Assembly (NCBI RefSeq): GCF_949987515.2
Contig: NC_082684.1
Location: forward strand, 49,690,006-49,754,005
Reading direction: 5' to 3'
Length of the DNA: 64,000 nt
Source of the DNA: Delphinus delphis
Taxonomy: Eukaryota > Chordata > Mammalia > Artiodactyla > Delphinidae
Shown piece by piece: positions 48,690-62,957 of the stretch (positions are counted from its first letter, which is position 1; each line of letters begins with the position of its first letter). Under the pieces are notes generated by a model. That model did not search any database, had not been told where the DNA came from, and saw only the letters and a list, made by a program, of their open reading frames with translations. Position numbers and translations under genes: made by a program.

Positions 48690-48843
48690 TAACCCAACTA
48701 CAAAATATTATTATTCCCACTTTTTCCATTGGAGTAACTCAGGCAGAGGTCACTTTCTCAAGGTCACGTTTAGAAAGGGACAGAGCCAGAATCTGAACCC
48801 TTCCAAAGTCTGTGCTCTTACTGCCTCCCCACAGTGCTTGCAC
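48690..48843 (-). mobile_element. MIR SINE (minus strand)
   Basis: A second antisense MIR piece: gtaacccaactacaaaatat, ttctcaaggtcacgtttag, acagagccagaatctgaacc, gtctgtgctcttactgcc. Confidence 0.8.
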
Positions 48844-49476
48844 CAGGCCTGTGGCATGCACACTTTTAAAGAGATTCAGTGCCTGACTGCATATGTAATA
48901 ATGCAAATATAAGTGAAAAACATCCATAGGACCAAGAGATATAATTTTAAGATTCTGCCCTTTAGCTGAAAGGACAGAATGGATGAGGCACTGTGTTGGC
49001 AAGGAGGAGAAAGGGCTTCAGTGTTCAAAGAAAGTGTTGTGGGGAAAGGCAGCGTGTCTCTGTAATTTATAGGAGGGATGGAAGGACTTGCCCAGTCTGC
49101 CAGGAGCAGGAATTTTGTACCAAGTACAGTGGTAATGGCTGCAAGTAACGGTAAACTCCAGTACAGGGATTAAACTCGGAGGTAATTTTCCCCCCACCAT
49201 AACAAGAAGTTTGGTGGTAGGAGACTTCAAGTGCCGGTTCAGATGCTCAAAGATGCCATTGGAACCCAAGCAACTTTCTCCTTTCACCGTCCTCCCTTAC
49301 CACGTTGGCCTTCTCTTCTTGAGAGTCACAAGGCATCTGCCATAAAGTCAGCAGCCAAAGGGAAAAGGTTGCACCAGCCACAATGGTCCCATGTTAGCAG
49401 AAAAGCAGAATCTTTCTCAGACCCCTCCAGCCCCCATCCAACTTCCACTTAGGTCTCGTCAATCAGCAACAGAGAT
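48844..49476. other. TRIM9: Spacer between the inverted-repeat arms (last part)
   Basis: Nothing recognised. Confidence 0.5.
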
Positions 49477-49566
49477 TGGGAGCCCGTGTGGAGGATGTTT
49501 CAGAACCACTATTATTTAGGCTCAGGAAACCGGTAATGAATTCAGTGCATCCTCCCAGAGACCAAG
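49477..49566 (+). repeat. Right arm of an unassigned 90-bp inverted repeat
   Basis: Partner of 46832-46921 in opposite orientation. Read in one frame, both arms are open (VEDVSEPLLFRLRKP here, VEDFSEPLLFRFRKP in the other), but about five of the six differences in that frame change the amino acid, so no coding constraint is visible. Confidence 0.9.
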
Positions 49567-52818
<3,252 letters not shown>

Positions 52819-52864
52819 TAGCCCGGCCGGGGAGAAGCAGGCACGTCCCTTCATTCACCACTCA

Positions 52865-53100
52865 CTCCCTCCTTGACATCACCGATACTCACTGAGTGAT
52901 TTCTCTGGACCAGGAATTGCTCTGGGTACAGACATAATAAATAAATAAAAATCCCTGCCCTCCTGGGGCTTATGTTCTACCAGAAGGGATAAACGGGAAG
53001 CAAGATAAGTAAGTAAAATATGCAGTATGTTAGTAAAAAGTGCTAAGAAAAAATAAGGAAAAAGGGATGGGGAATACAAAGGATGGGGGTTGAAATTTTA
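52865..53100 (-). mobile_element. L2 LINE 3' end (minus strand)
   Basis: Antisense L2: gatactcactgagtgatttc, ggaccaggaattgctctggg, atccctgccctcctggggct, tatgttctaccagaaggg, and a degenerate gataagtaagtaaaatatgc continuation. Confidence 0.8.
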
Positions 53101-55137
53101 GACAGAGTGGCCAGAAAAACCATGCAGAGGCAAATGTATTTTTGAATTGGGAAATGGAATCTGTACTTTCCAGAAAACAAACAAGATTTGTCTTAACTTC
53201 TGAAGCAAACTATGCAACTGAACAGCTGTACAGACTTTGGTCATCACACAGTAGAAGCAATTGGTTGCAAGTCTGGGGCCCTATCGGCAGGAGGACTGAT
53301 CTTCCTGGAGACATCTGATACCCCATCTATTGCCCCCTTGGAGCAGGGCAACAACACGTGAGAGCAGGCTGGATAGACATAGACGGGCAGCGGCCAGCCG
53401 AAGGAAGCAAGAAGTAGACCATCCGGAGAGGGCCACATACGTGGCCAATAGCCTCAGGGTGGCTACCAGTGGGTAGTGGGTGGGCAGTGTGCCATGTTGG
53501 CCTGGCATTGAGGTGGAGGGAGAAGTGAGGTCTGACCATTGGTTCTCTGTTGGGGTCAGGCAGTCAGCATCAGGGAGCTTCAGTATTGGGCAAGAGTGAG
53601 TAGACACAGCCTCGGGGGAGCTGGGGACTGGTGAGCAGCCCAGGAAGTGGCAGATATCCCCAGCAGGCTTGGAACAGGCTTTAGTCCCTGAAGAACAAAA
53701 GGAGATCCCATTTCTAAAAGAGTGGGATTCCAGTAGGAGAGCCAAGGGAGAGTTTCAAAATGAAGAACTAAGACAACAGAGCTTACAAGATTTGGGGCCA
53801 AAGCTTGGTGGCAGGGAAGCTTCAGACAGGGCCAGTGCCCAGTTCATGGTTACTAGAAACAAGGCAAGAAACTAGTTGCTAACTGGGGCACGAGACCTCA
53901 GCAAGACCTGCAGCAAGACGGCAGTGCTGAGCCCTGAGCAGCGGAGTCACCGTCCTTAATCTGTGCCCAGCACACAGCAGCACCCAGGGCCCAGGGGACT
54001 CTGCTGTGAGCATGGGGAGCTGGGCAGCATGAAAAGAGAAACATTTCCCCAGGGAAGCTTAACAGATCTCTCCAAAGTTGAAGGAAACCCCAACTCTATC
54101 TTCTTCCTTAAGGTTCCCTCCTCTGCTACCCACCTGCTGCTCCTCAAAACGCATTTAGATCCACATACCCACTTCTTCCTTCCCCAAAGCCAGGGCAGTG
54201 ATGTGGCCGGAATATAAACCTTTCTCCCCTGCCTTTGTGACTTACCCACCTGTCACTCTGAAAGTGCCTGTGACATGGAGGCTGAGCTGCGACAACAGGG
54301 TCCAAGCCAGAAAGGGCCTGTGAGGGCTGTGCCCTACAATAAAATTGGCCGGCCTGACCTCACCGGTGCTGTGTCAGGACCATGTCCCTTTGAGTGTTCC
54401 CGATGTGACACAGAAGAGCAATTGCATCAAGGAGAGGCACAGCAGATTCTTTGTTAAAGAAAATTGCATGTCTCGAAGTTGGAATCTGAACCAGGAGTTA
54501 GGAAAGAAGAGTGCCCAGGGACTGAATGTTCAGAGAGCCCCAGTCTGTTGGCTTGGACAGCAAACCAAGGCTGGGGGTCTTACCGCTTCTTCCAGAGAGG
54601 CTGTTGCTGTTTTGGGGTGGTGGGCCTAACTGGAAGACCCTCTCAGTTTCATCTTAGAATGAATACAAGCCCCTGAGGGGCACCACACCAACCCCAGCCC
54701 TGTGGAGCCTTCGCACTGAACTGCAGGTGATCAAGAGAGCCCTGGGTTTTCCTCGGGAGACACCCACAGTGACCCGGGTCATGCATGACTCACAAAGTGC
54801 TGACTCAGGGCGAGTTTTACTTAGACGACTTTCTCTAGCTCATCAGTTTCCAGGCTCCTGTCCCTTAGTGTCTGTGATCAAGTTTTTTGCTTTTGACTTT
54901 TGTAAAGGGCCACTGGACTGTGTGTGTGTTTCATGGTAACATATGTAGTCATTGCTAAAATGTGCGGGAGACAAGTGTGGGTGTATTAAAGATGCTGTTT
55001 TTTTACCCAGAAAGTTCTCTGAAGGTTGTACCATGTGGATGCTAATCTTATACATTTAGCCGCAACAACCTGGGAAATGGGTTTAAATCCATAAGCATCT
55101 TCATCCAAGGTAAGTTAGGCCTAAGTGAAAAATTCTT
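53101..55137. other. TRIM9: Intronic sequence, nothing assigned
   Basis: About 2 kb of moderate GC content. A 154-codon minus-strand frame at 53281-53745 has no recognisable domain. Two TGACTCA words occur at 54786-54792 and 54801-54807. Confidence 0.5.
54786..54808. promoter_or_regulatory. Paired AP-1/MARE-like sites
   Basis: Two perfect TGACTCA heptamers 15 bp apart; the second lies in tgctgactcag, which matches a half-extended Maf recognition element. A binding role is inference. Confidence 0.25.
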
Positions 55138-55148
55138 CTGGAGTCACC

Positions 55149-55355
55149 TTTTTTTTTTTTTCTTGTGGTACACGGGCCTCTCACTGTTGTGGCCTCTCCC
55201 GTTGCGGAGCACAGGCTCCGGACACGCAGGCTCAGCGGCCACGGCTCACGGGCCCATTCGCTCCGCGGCATGTGGGATCTTCCCAAACCGGGGCACGAAC
55301 CCATGTCCCCTGCATCGGCAGGCAGACTCTGAACCACTGCGCCACCAGGGAAGCC
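55149..55355 (-). mobile_element. CHR-type SINE (short subfamily)
   Basis: Minus-strand copy with a T-tract at 55149-55160 and head at 55355 (ccaccagggaagcc on the + strand). An 11-bp target duplication, ctggagtcacc, is at 55138-55148 and 55356-55366. Confidence 0.95.
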
Positions 55356-55479
55356 CTGGAGTCACCATTTTTTATCTGAATTAAAATCTAGAAGTGCTGT
55401 GAAATGTGATTCTGTAGTTACCCAGGAGCAACGCAGAATGAGCATCCTTGTGACCAAGCCCTGGCTTTCATAACAGCAA

Positions 55480-55700
55480 TAGCTGACGTTCGGGGATACC
55501 TTCTTTGAGGCAGCACTATACAAACTGTGTTACAGGAATCAGCTCCTCTATTCCTCACAACAATTCTGCAAGGTCATTATTACTATTATCCACATTCTAG
55601 AGATGAGGAAACCATGGCACCATGACATTAAGAACTGGTCCAAGGATCCAGAATTCCAGTCCTGGCAACCTGGCTTCAGAACCCAGAATGTGGACCGTGG
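55480..55700 (-). mobile_element. MIR SINE (minus strand)
   Basis: Antisense MIR: ctctattcctcacaacaatt, tctagagatgaggaaacc, aacctggcttcagaaccc. Confidence 0.85.
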
Positions 55701-55759
55701 CCCCCTACGGCCTCTGGCTGTTAGTACAATGCAGAGAGAAGGCATACGGGGATTGACCT

Positions 55760-56070
55760 AATCCGTTCACCAGTCAGCCAGCACCTACCTAATGCACACC
55801 TGCTAGGAGCAGAGTGCTGGGCACAGGGGCAGGGGGAGGGGGACACAAAGGTGACTCGGGATTCTGGGGCTTACAGTCCTGTGGATGAGCTCAGTCACAC
55901 CCACAGATGACTCCAGCACAGGTAGAAAGTGAGTTTCCAGGAGAAGGTGGCCATGTCGTTAGAGTTGTGAGGAGGGCAAAGTTACTTCCAGCTAAAAGGG
56001 TCACAGAGTGCCTCATGGAAAAGCTGGCACTGGAGGAGCCCAAAGTCTGGGAGGCGTGTGTTGATGGCGA
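55760..56070 (-). mobile_element. L2 fragment (minus strand)
   Basis: Antisense L2: gtcagccagcacctacctaa, gagtgctgggcacagggg, ggggcttacagtcctgtgg, then a degenerate continuation to ctggaggagcccaaag. Confidence 0.65.
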
Positions 56071-57514
56071 CTTGCATTCTTGCCTGCAGGGATGGGCCAA
56101 GCTGTGCGAGAAGAAGAGGGTGATCAGCACAGTGCACCCTGGTCTTGGTGAATCCAGTTAGTCATGAGGACCGATGGGTGCTTTCTGCTTCCATCTCCTG
56201 CTCTAACGCTACTAAAAGCATTATCACCATAGCCCTTCCTTTTATCACCCTTCGGAAACCCAGAACTTTTATTGTTATGGTGGAACTTAAAATGTCATTT
56301 GAACCACATAGAGTAATAGAGTATCTAAAATAAAACCACAGCTGTCTTCGGGCAATGAGCTGGACAGCTGGGATTTTCCCTCTAATAGTGGACCAGCCGT
56401 TTTAATACGTAGCCATAAAATTTTAACTTTTTCCTTAACGGACGTCTCTTTTGTGAAACGTTGCGGACACTTTCCTGGCATCTTTAAACAGAAACTGGGA
56501 GCAGTTTGTGTTAAGTCATAGGGTGACGACAGTGGCATCTCCGGGTTTTCTATATGGGAGAGATGTAAGGGCAGCAATCTGGACAGATAGGGGATCAAGG
56601 ATTGAGAAAACATCATTTATCCATATCAGAAAATGCAGAGCCCCCTGTCTCCCTCTCCTTAGTGCTGCCTCTGCAGGACGGGACTGTGTGGAAATCAGTT
56701 ATAGGCTGTGCTGTGGGGACGGGTGGGGATGGCACAGGAATAGCCGGAATGCATCTCGAGGACCCCACGTCCAGCGTCAGTTCATCGGTGCTGGTGATCT
56801 GACTGGCCAAGCACACTGATGCACTCAGGGACCACTGAGCAGAGGCAGCTGCCTGCCCTCATTACACCCGGGGTGGAGTTCCCTGCCCCAGATCCCAAAG
56901 GGCTACTGAAACGAGAGACAGGTGGCTGGCTGTGGCCCACGGCAGCAAAGCTGTTCTGTCTTCTGTCTCGAGTGATTTGTTTCTCTGCTGTTTTCAGCTG
57001 ATTGTATGTCGCTGCTTCTGAAAACAGCCAGCAAGGTCGACACCGCGACTGCTGATGTCAGCCTCCGAATGTCTCCCTCCCTCTGTTTTTCTCCTCCTGC
57101 CTCTTCCCTTTCTTGTCACTTCTGTTGCTCCTCAGATTTGTGAGAAAAGACTGGCCTTTTATAGACATCGCTTGCCAAGCACAGTACTTCTTTCTGTCTT
57201 TGTTGGCTAGCCCATCACTCACGGTCTGGCAGGGGTAATCTTATGGTCTTCCGCTTCCCTTTGGCAGAGTTCTCTTGGGGGCCTGCTTTTTGCTGACAAA
57301 GAGGAGAGTTGTATGTGTGTGTTTTTCTGGGAACTTTCTCTTCTTGAGCCATGCAAAAGACTAGGGGAGCTGGAAAGCAAGTGTGCGTAAAGGCAGTCTT
57401 TATAATCTACTCATGCCCCTCTCCGAAAGCACTGATTGCTTGAGCAGATTGAACAGTTCTGGTTCTGAGGCAAGATGGAGCTGAGGGATGAGAAGCCCAG
57501 ATTCTGGGTCATAG
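56071..57514. other. TRIM9: Intronic sequence, nothing recognised
   Basis: About 1.4 kb with no repeat or exon that I can support. Confidence 0.5.
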
Positions 57515-57680
57515 AGAACGGGGTGTGAGGACAGACTTTATCACTTACTAGGTCTCTAACCATGGACAAGCCTACAGCTCCATTTCTTTCACCTGTGCGT
57601 AAAATAAGGCTAGACGTAGTCGACACCTCACAGGGCATTGTAAAGCACTTAGCACAGTACTCAAGATATTAGCTTTATGG
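57515..57680 (+). mobile_element. MIR SINE (degenerate)
   Basis: Sense MIR words: ttatcacttactaggtctct, atttctttcacctgtgcgt, ttgtaaagcacttagcacag. Confidence 0.75.
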
Positions 57681-59963
57681 TTGCTGTCATTGGAAGACTG
57701 GAAATATGGTCTCACTCAGCACACTGAAGAAGTGCTCCTAGGGACTCATTTTCCATAATACCAGAGTTCATATTGTAAAATTAGCCTATGTGCTGGTGTG
57801 ATTGTCTCTGAACCTAGGAAATTCTTTAGCGGCTTGAGTATAATTGATCATCGCATAAAATAGTGCACCAAATTTGGTGAGCTATTTTTAAAAGCTGAAA
57901 AAAAGGCTTTGAGGCATATGCAGATGTGACCATATTTTAGGAACACTGTCTGAAATATAAATTATAGTTAATACTGTCCTGTGGTTTGAAAACACACTGG
58001 GAGCCAAATGTCTGTTTTCAGGGTGTGGTAAACTAATCAAATGTCAGAAAGCTACTGGAGGGAAAAAGTGCTTTTGAGCTTTCAAAAACTATCACTAACT
58101 CACATTTGGTGCTACTTGGGCAATATTCCCACTATCAGCAGAGTCAGCTGCGTCCCCAGTTTTCTTGTACGAACTGTGTATTTTGTCAGTATCCTTCCCA
58201 GGTCTTCCTTAGCTGAGTAAGGCTTTAAAATATCTTCATTGCCTGTGATCCTCAGAGGGAATTTGTGACAACACTTAAAATGTGCCATTAATGAGATCTA
58301 TGCTTTTTTTCAGGAACTTTACAAATGTCATTTTTCTTTTGGTAAGCCCAAAGAAAGATCTGAGAATTATTTTCATGTATGTAACATTCAGAATTTGAAA
58401 TAATTCCACAATCATCTTAAATGTGTTCTCTCCCCAATATTTTAGAATGAATTCATGTGTTGAATAGTACACAACTATGATGATAGGTGATAAGTGACAG
58501 GTGTCTTCTTGGTTTCTTGGTTCCCTTGCAACTCTAGAGCCTCTGAAAGAAAAAAAATAATTATAACTATTCAAATATATTCTGAGAAAATCTAATCTTT
58601 AATTTCCATGTGTGGTTGGTAAATTAACATACCAATGACATTACTCAGTGAGAATGCTGAGGGAGAATCATAAAGCTTACTGTTTTCCAGAGCTTTCACG
58701 TTTACAGAGGGCTTCCATGTCCCCACTGTAGTTATCTATGGAATGCTTGATTTTGAATCCAAGTGTACCATTGGGTTTTGTTAGATTCATTATCACGATT
58801 GGCACTGTTATCTTTGTTATTATTTACCATGTATTGCCTGTATGTCCCCATCATGCTAGCAAAAACATTAGTTATAGGGCCATATCATTAAGAGTAGAAA
58901 TTTACACTAGGGATATTACTGGCTTACTTAAGCCATTTTGCCAATGCTTCATAACAGGCAAGTAATCCTTTGATTCAGGTTGAGAGAGAAAGAGAGAGAG
59001 AGAGAATGGAAGAAAAGGAAGAAGGTAGTCAGGAAGGAAGGAGGGAAGGAAAGACGACCAAGCTCACAAAGAATTTAAAAATAATTAGATAGGATTTGAC
59101 TGTTACAGTCATTTCTAGAAAGTAAAGCAAAAACTAGAAAGAAAAAGTCAATAACCCACTCAATTTCCATAAAACTACTGGCAAGGAGTTCCATTAGTTC
59201 ATTACAGTGAAGACATTTGGAAAAATCAGGCACACTGGAACACTTGAAACCTTTGCCCTCAGCAGAAGTCTTTTGGGGGTCAACTTTCATAATTTAACCA
59301 CAGTTATTATTGATTACAAGCCTATCACTAATGGGGAATTCATTCAGCAAATTCTGTGGTCCTCTGCTTCCCACCGTGTAGGAGCAAAAGTCACAGAGGG
59401 TGTGTAAGGAATAGAGTGCCCAAGGTGCCTGTGGAATCGTCAGGATGCCACCACACACAGTTGGAACTCACCAAGGTTAGAGGACATACCTTTAAACACC
59501 CTCAACCCACTCTGGCAATGCCAATGAAGCATAGTCACAGAACTTGTTTAATGCCCTTTGCCTAAACCCATATATGAGTGACACTCTTAGCTCCAGAAGA
59601 CACTTAAAGCACACTTTGAAGATGATGAAATAATCCACCGTGTCTCACATCTTACAAAACACCATACTGGATGCATCACTTTCATTGCGGAACAGCATAA
59701 ATTGTAAATGTTCTCCTGTGTGGGTGGGACCACACCAGGATGCTTCTCTCTCTCCAAATACCTTGTATTTCTTCCTTCATTAACTTCTCTGTACAAGGAT
59801 ACAGTATTCTATACACTAAGAGCATGCTTTGGATATTCCACTCAATGTTTATTGGTGAGGTTATTGGCGTTCACACTTCTGAGATAGAAAGTTCACAGTT
59901 TTACTGTTAAAATCTCAAGCCTTCCTCAAAACAGGTATGTGTTTTATTTATTTAATAGGCCTA
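57681..59963. other. TRIM9: Intronic sequence with a purine microsatellite
   Basis: No mobile element recognised over 2.3 kb apart from the GA/GGAA tract at 58982-59053. Confidence 0.5.
58982..59053. repeat. (GA)n/(GGAA)n microsatellite
   Basis: GA repeats followed by imperfect ggaa/gaag units. Confidence 0.93.
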
Positions 59964-59978
59964 AATGATCCTTTTATT

Positions 59979-60186
59979 TTATTTATTTATTTTTGCGGTA
60001 CGCGGGCCTCTCACTGTTGTGGCCTCTCCCGTTGCGGAGCACAGGCTCCGGACGCACAGGCTCAGCGGCCACGGCTCACGGGCCCAGCCGCTCCACAGCA
60101 TGTGGGATCTTCCCGGACCGGGGCACGAACCCGTGTCCCCTGCATCAGTAGGCGGACTCTCAACCACTGCACCACCAGGGCAGCCC
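59979..60186 (-). mobile_element. CHR-type SINE (short subfamily)
   Basis: Minus-strand copy with a TTTA-rich tail and head at 60186. A perfect 15-bp target duplication, aatgatccttttatt, is at 59964-59978 and 60187-60201. Confidence 0.95.
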
Positions 60187-60201
60187 AATGATCCTTTTAT
60201 T

Positions 60202-61454
60202 GATTAGAAACTCAAAACCTCAGACTTGTCTTTGAAATAATTAGTTGCCAATGTGGTTAAATTAATAACACTAGTACAGAGGATGGTATCTAGAGAATGG
60301 GGGAAATAGCTGCCGTATTTCCATAAACCATGTGGGAGAATGGTGGCATGTGAGACATTAAAAATGTTCTTCCTTAATTTAAATGCCTCTAAGTTTCAAT
60401 GAATGTAATAATATAGGAGATAATATTCTACTCTAGGAGAAGATCAAGAGAATTATTTATTTTACTAGATGAATCTAATGGTCAAAGTACTTCACCTGTA
60501 ACTCACCAATGAGTTAATTCCAAGTATCAGTTGGGCATCTTGCTTCAGGACATTATGGGACACATAGAAAAAACTATCCCCACTGACCAAAGGGACCTGT
60601 GAAGAATAGATTCTTCAAGACTGTATCTTGAAAGTACTTGTATCTTAGAAAAAAATAAAAGAATTGCATTATACTTAGAGGAAATTGTTTTAAATGGTGA
60701 TGGAAATGTATAGATTCTATTTAAGAAAGAATATCTTGAAATATGAGAGAGAGAATGTTAGTATTTACTTAGACTAAAAATTCATTAGTCTTATCCCTCC
60801 AGACCCCATGATGAGAGAAAATACTATGAGAAAAAGTATTTATTAAAAAGAAGATTTAAAGAACAATTTTTAAAGAGCCACATGTAAGAGGGAGAGGTGA
60901 ATGGAGGTGGAGGAAAGGTGTCAAGGTCAATATTGGATAAAATAATGAAATTCCCCTTAATTAACCTCAGTTCTTGCTGCTCTTTGTATCACCTGAGCTG
61001 AGTGGCGAGAGATTGGCCTGTTCAAGATGTGGCGGGAAAATGTAGTTGTGGATAGGCAGAATGGAATTTCACATTTGTACTGTATAAGGTCTCGTGGGTT
61101 ACTCTCTGACACTAAAAAAGTCTAAGCATTCAAAGGGGCACAGCAGTCTGTTCTCAAATTCTCCTTTTCCGAAAAGGTACAGTGTCATATCCTGACCCAA
61201 GAAATGACCTTTATAAATTTGCCACTCAACAAAATAAAGCTCTTCAAGTGATCAGTAGGATTTGCCATCCAGAAGAGATGGTGACTGCTTATAAAATTGT
61301 GGAAGCCTTCTCTGAAACTGTGGACCACGGATTAATTGTCCCCTGAGAGCTGGTTTAGGCTTTAATGCACATGAAAACGGGAAGATTGTTTCCAAGTTCC
61401 TATTTGTGTCACTCCCGCAACTTGTACATTTCCTTCTTAAGAAAAGAAAATCCG
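60202..61454. other. TRIM9: Intronic sequence, nothing recognised
   Basis: About 1.25 kb with no named repeat. Confidence 0.5.
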
Positions 61455-61807
61455 GACTTCCCTGGTGGCACAGTCATTAAGAATCCGGCTGCCAATGCAG
61501 GGGACACAGGTTCAATCCCTGGTCTGGGAAGATCCCACATGCCACGGAGCAACTAAGCCCGTGTGCCCCAACTGCTGAGCCTGTGCTCTAGAACCTGTGA
61601 GCCACAACTACTGAGCCCACATGCCACAACTACTGAAGCCCACGGGCCTAGAGCCTGTGCTCCGCAGCAAGAGAAACCACCACAAGGAGAAGCCCCCGCA
61701 CTGCAACAAAGAGTAGCCCCCGCTCGCCGCAACTAGAGATAGCCTGCATGCAGCAACGGAGACCCAACGCAGTCAAAAAAAATTTTAAATAAAAAATAAA
61801 TAAATAA
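61455..61807 (+). mobile_element. CHR-2-like SINE (long subfamily)
   Basis: Starts ggacttccctggtggcacag, has the internal gccacaactactgagcc repeats and an (aaat)n tail. The flanks share only a short A/G-rich word (aaaagaaa), so the duplication is unclear. Confidence 0.93.
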
Positions 61808-62038
61808 AAGAAACTACTTAAATCCAGCCAGCTGCAAACATGGTGCCAAGGGTTTCTCCAGAGCATCAGAGCCACTGCGCAGAAATGTGGAACTCAAAGA
61901 AAAAGTGATATGGCCTGGCTTCCTAAGAATTGTTTTTCATAAAAAAATATAATGTAGAAATAAATAATAATAATGTGGTAGAAATAACACAGAGTAAAGA
62001 AGGTAGCAAGTAAGAAAGCTGATAAAGACACTCAGAGA

Positions 62039-62451
62039 GGGACTTCCCTGGCGGTCCCGTGTTTAAGACTTCGCCTTCCAGTGCAGGGGGTAGGGGTTTG
62101 ATCCCTGATCCGGGAGCTAAGATCCCAAATGCCTTGTGGCCAAAAAACCCAAAACATAAAACAGAAGCAATATTGTAACAAATTCAATAAAGACTTTTAA
62201 AAATGGTCCACGTCAAAAAGATCTTTAAAAAAAAAAAGGGGGGGCTTCCCTGGTGGCACAGTGGTTGAGAGTCCGCCTGCCGATGCAGGGGACGCGGGTT
62301 CGTGCCCCGGTCTGGGAAGATTCCACATGCCGCGGAGCAGCTGAGCCCGTGAGTCATGGCCGCTGAGCCTGCGCGTCCAGAGCCTGTGCTCCGCAATGGG
62401 AGAGGCCACAACAGTGAGAGTCCCGCGTACCGCAAAAAAAAAAAAAAAAAA
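62039..62451 (+). mobile_element. CHR-1-like SINE with a second SINE in its tail (composite)
   Basis: The outer element (62039 to about 62237) starts ggacttccctggcggtccc and has the CHR-1 3' part (aaacagaagcaatattgtaa, aaatggtccacgtcaaaaag). The perfect 15-bp target duplication aaagacactcagaga (62024-62038, 62452-62466) flanks the whole composite, so the second SINE inserted into the A-tail of the first. Confidence 0.92.
62238..62451 (+). mobile_element. CHR-type SINE (short subfamily), inner insertion
   Basis: Starts after a seven-base G-run (62238-62244) with cttccctggtggcacagtgg and ends gtaccgc plus a long A-tract. No private duplication can be seen because the target was poly-A. Confidence 0.92.
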
Positions 62452-62569
62452 AAAGACACTCAGAGAAAAAAATATTTATACTCTTAAAAGATTTAATTAT
62501 CTGGCTGATTTCCATAAGATGGGAAATCTTGCTAGATTAATTAATTGAGAAACTAAAAGTTAATTATGA

Positions 62570-62946
62570 GGGACTTCCATGGTGACGCAGTGGTTAAAAA
62601 TCCGCCTCTCAACGCAGGAGACATGGGTTCGAGCCCTGGTCTGGGAAGATCCCACATGCCGCAGAGCAGCTAAGCTCGTGCGCCACAACTACTGAGCCTG
62701 CGCTCTAGAGCCCGTGAGCCACAGCTACTGAGCCCACGTGCCACAACTACTGAAGCCCGTGCACCTAGAGCCTGTGCTCCACAAGAGAAGCCACTGCAAG
62801 GAGAAGCCCACGCACTGCAACGAAGAGTAGCCACCACTCGCCACACCTAGAGAAAGCCCGTGCTCATCAACGAAGACCCAACGCAGCCAAAAATAAATAA
62901 ATAAATATATAAATAAATAAAATTTTTTCAATCTTATAAAAAAAAT
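62570..62946 (+). mobile_element. CHR-2-like SINE (long subfamily)
   Basis: Starts ggacttccatggtgacgcag and ends in (aaat)n. The flanking words gttaattatga (62559-62569) and gttacttatga (62947-62957) form an imperfect target duplication with one mismatch. Confidence 0.93.
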
Positions 62947-62957
62947 GTTACTTATGA

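Noticed and set aside
53281..53745. 154-codon open frame on the - strand in intron 3
   Set aside because: No recognisable domain, Kozak context or splice structure; composition is typical of a GC-richer non-coding stretch.
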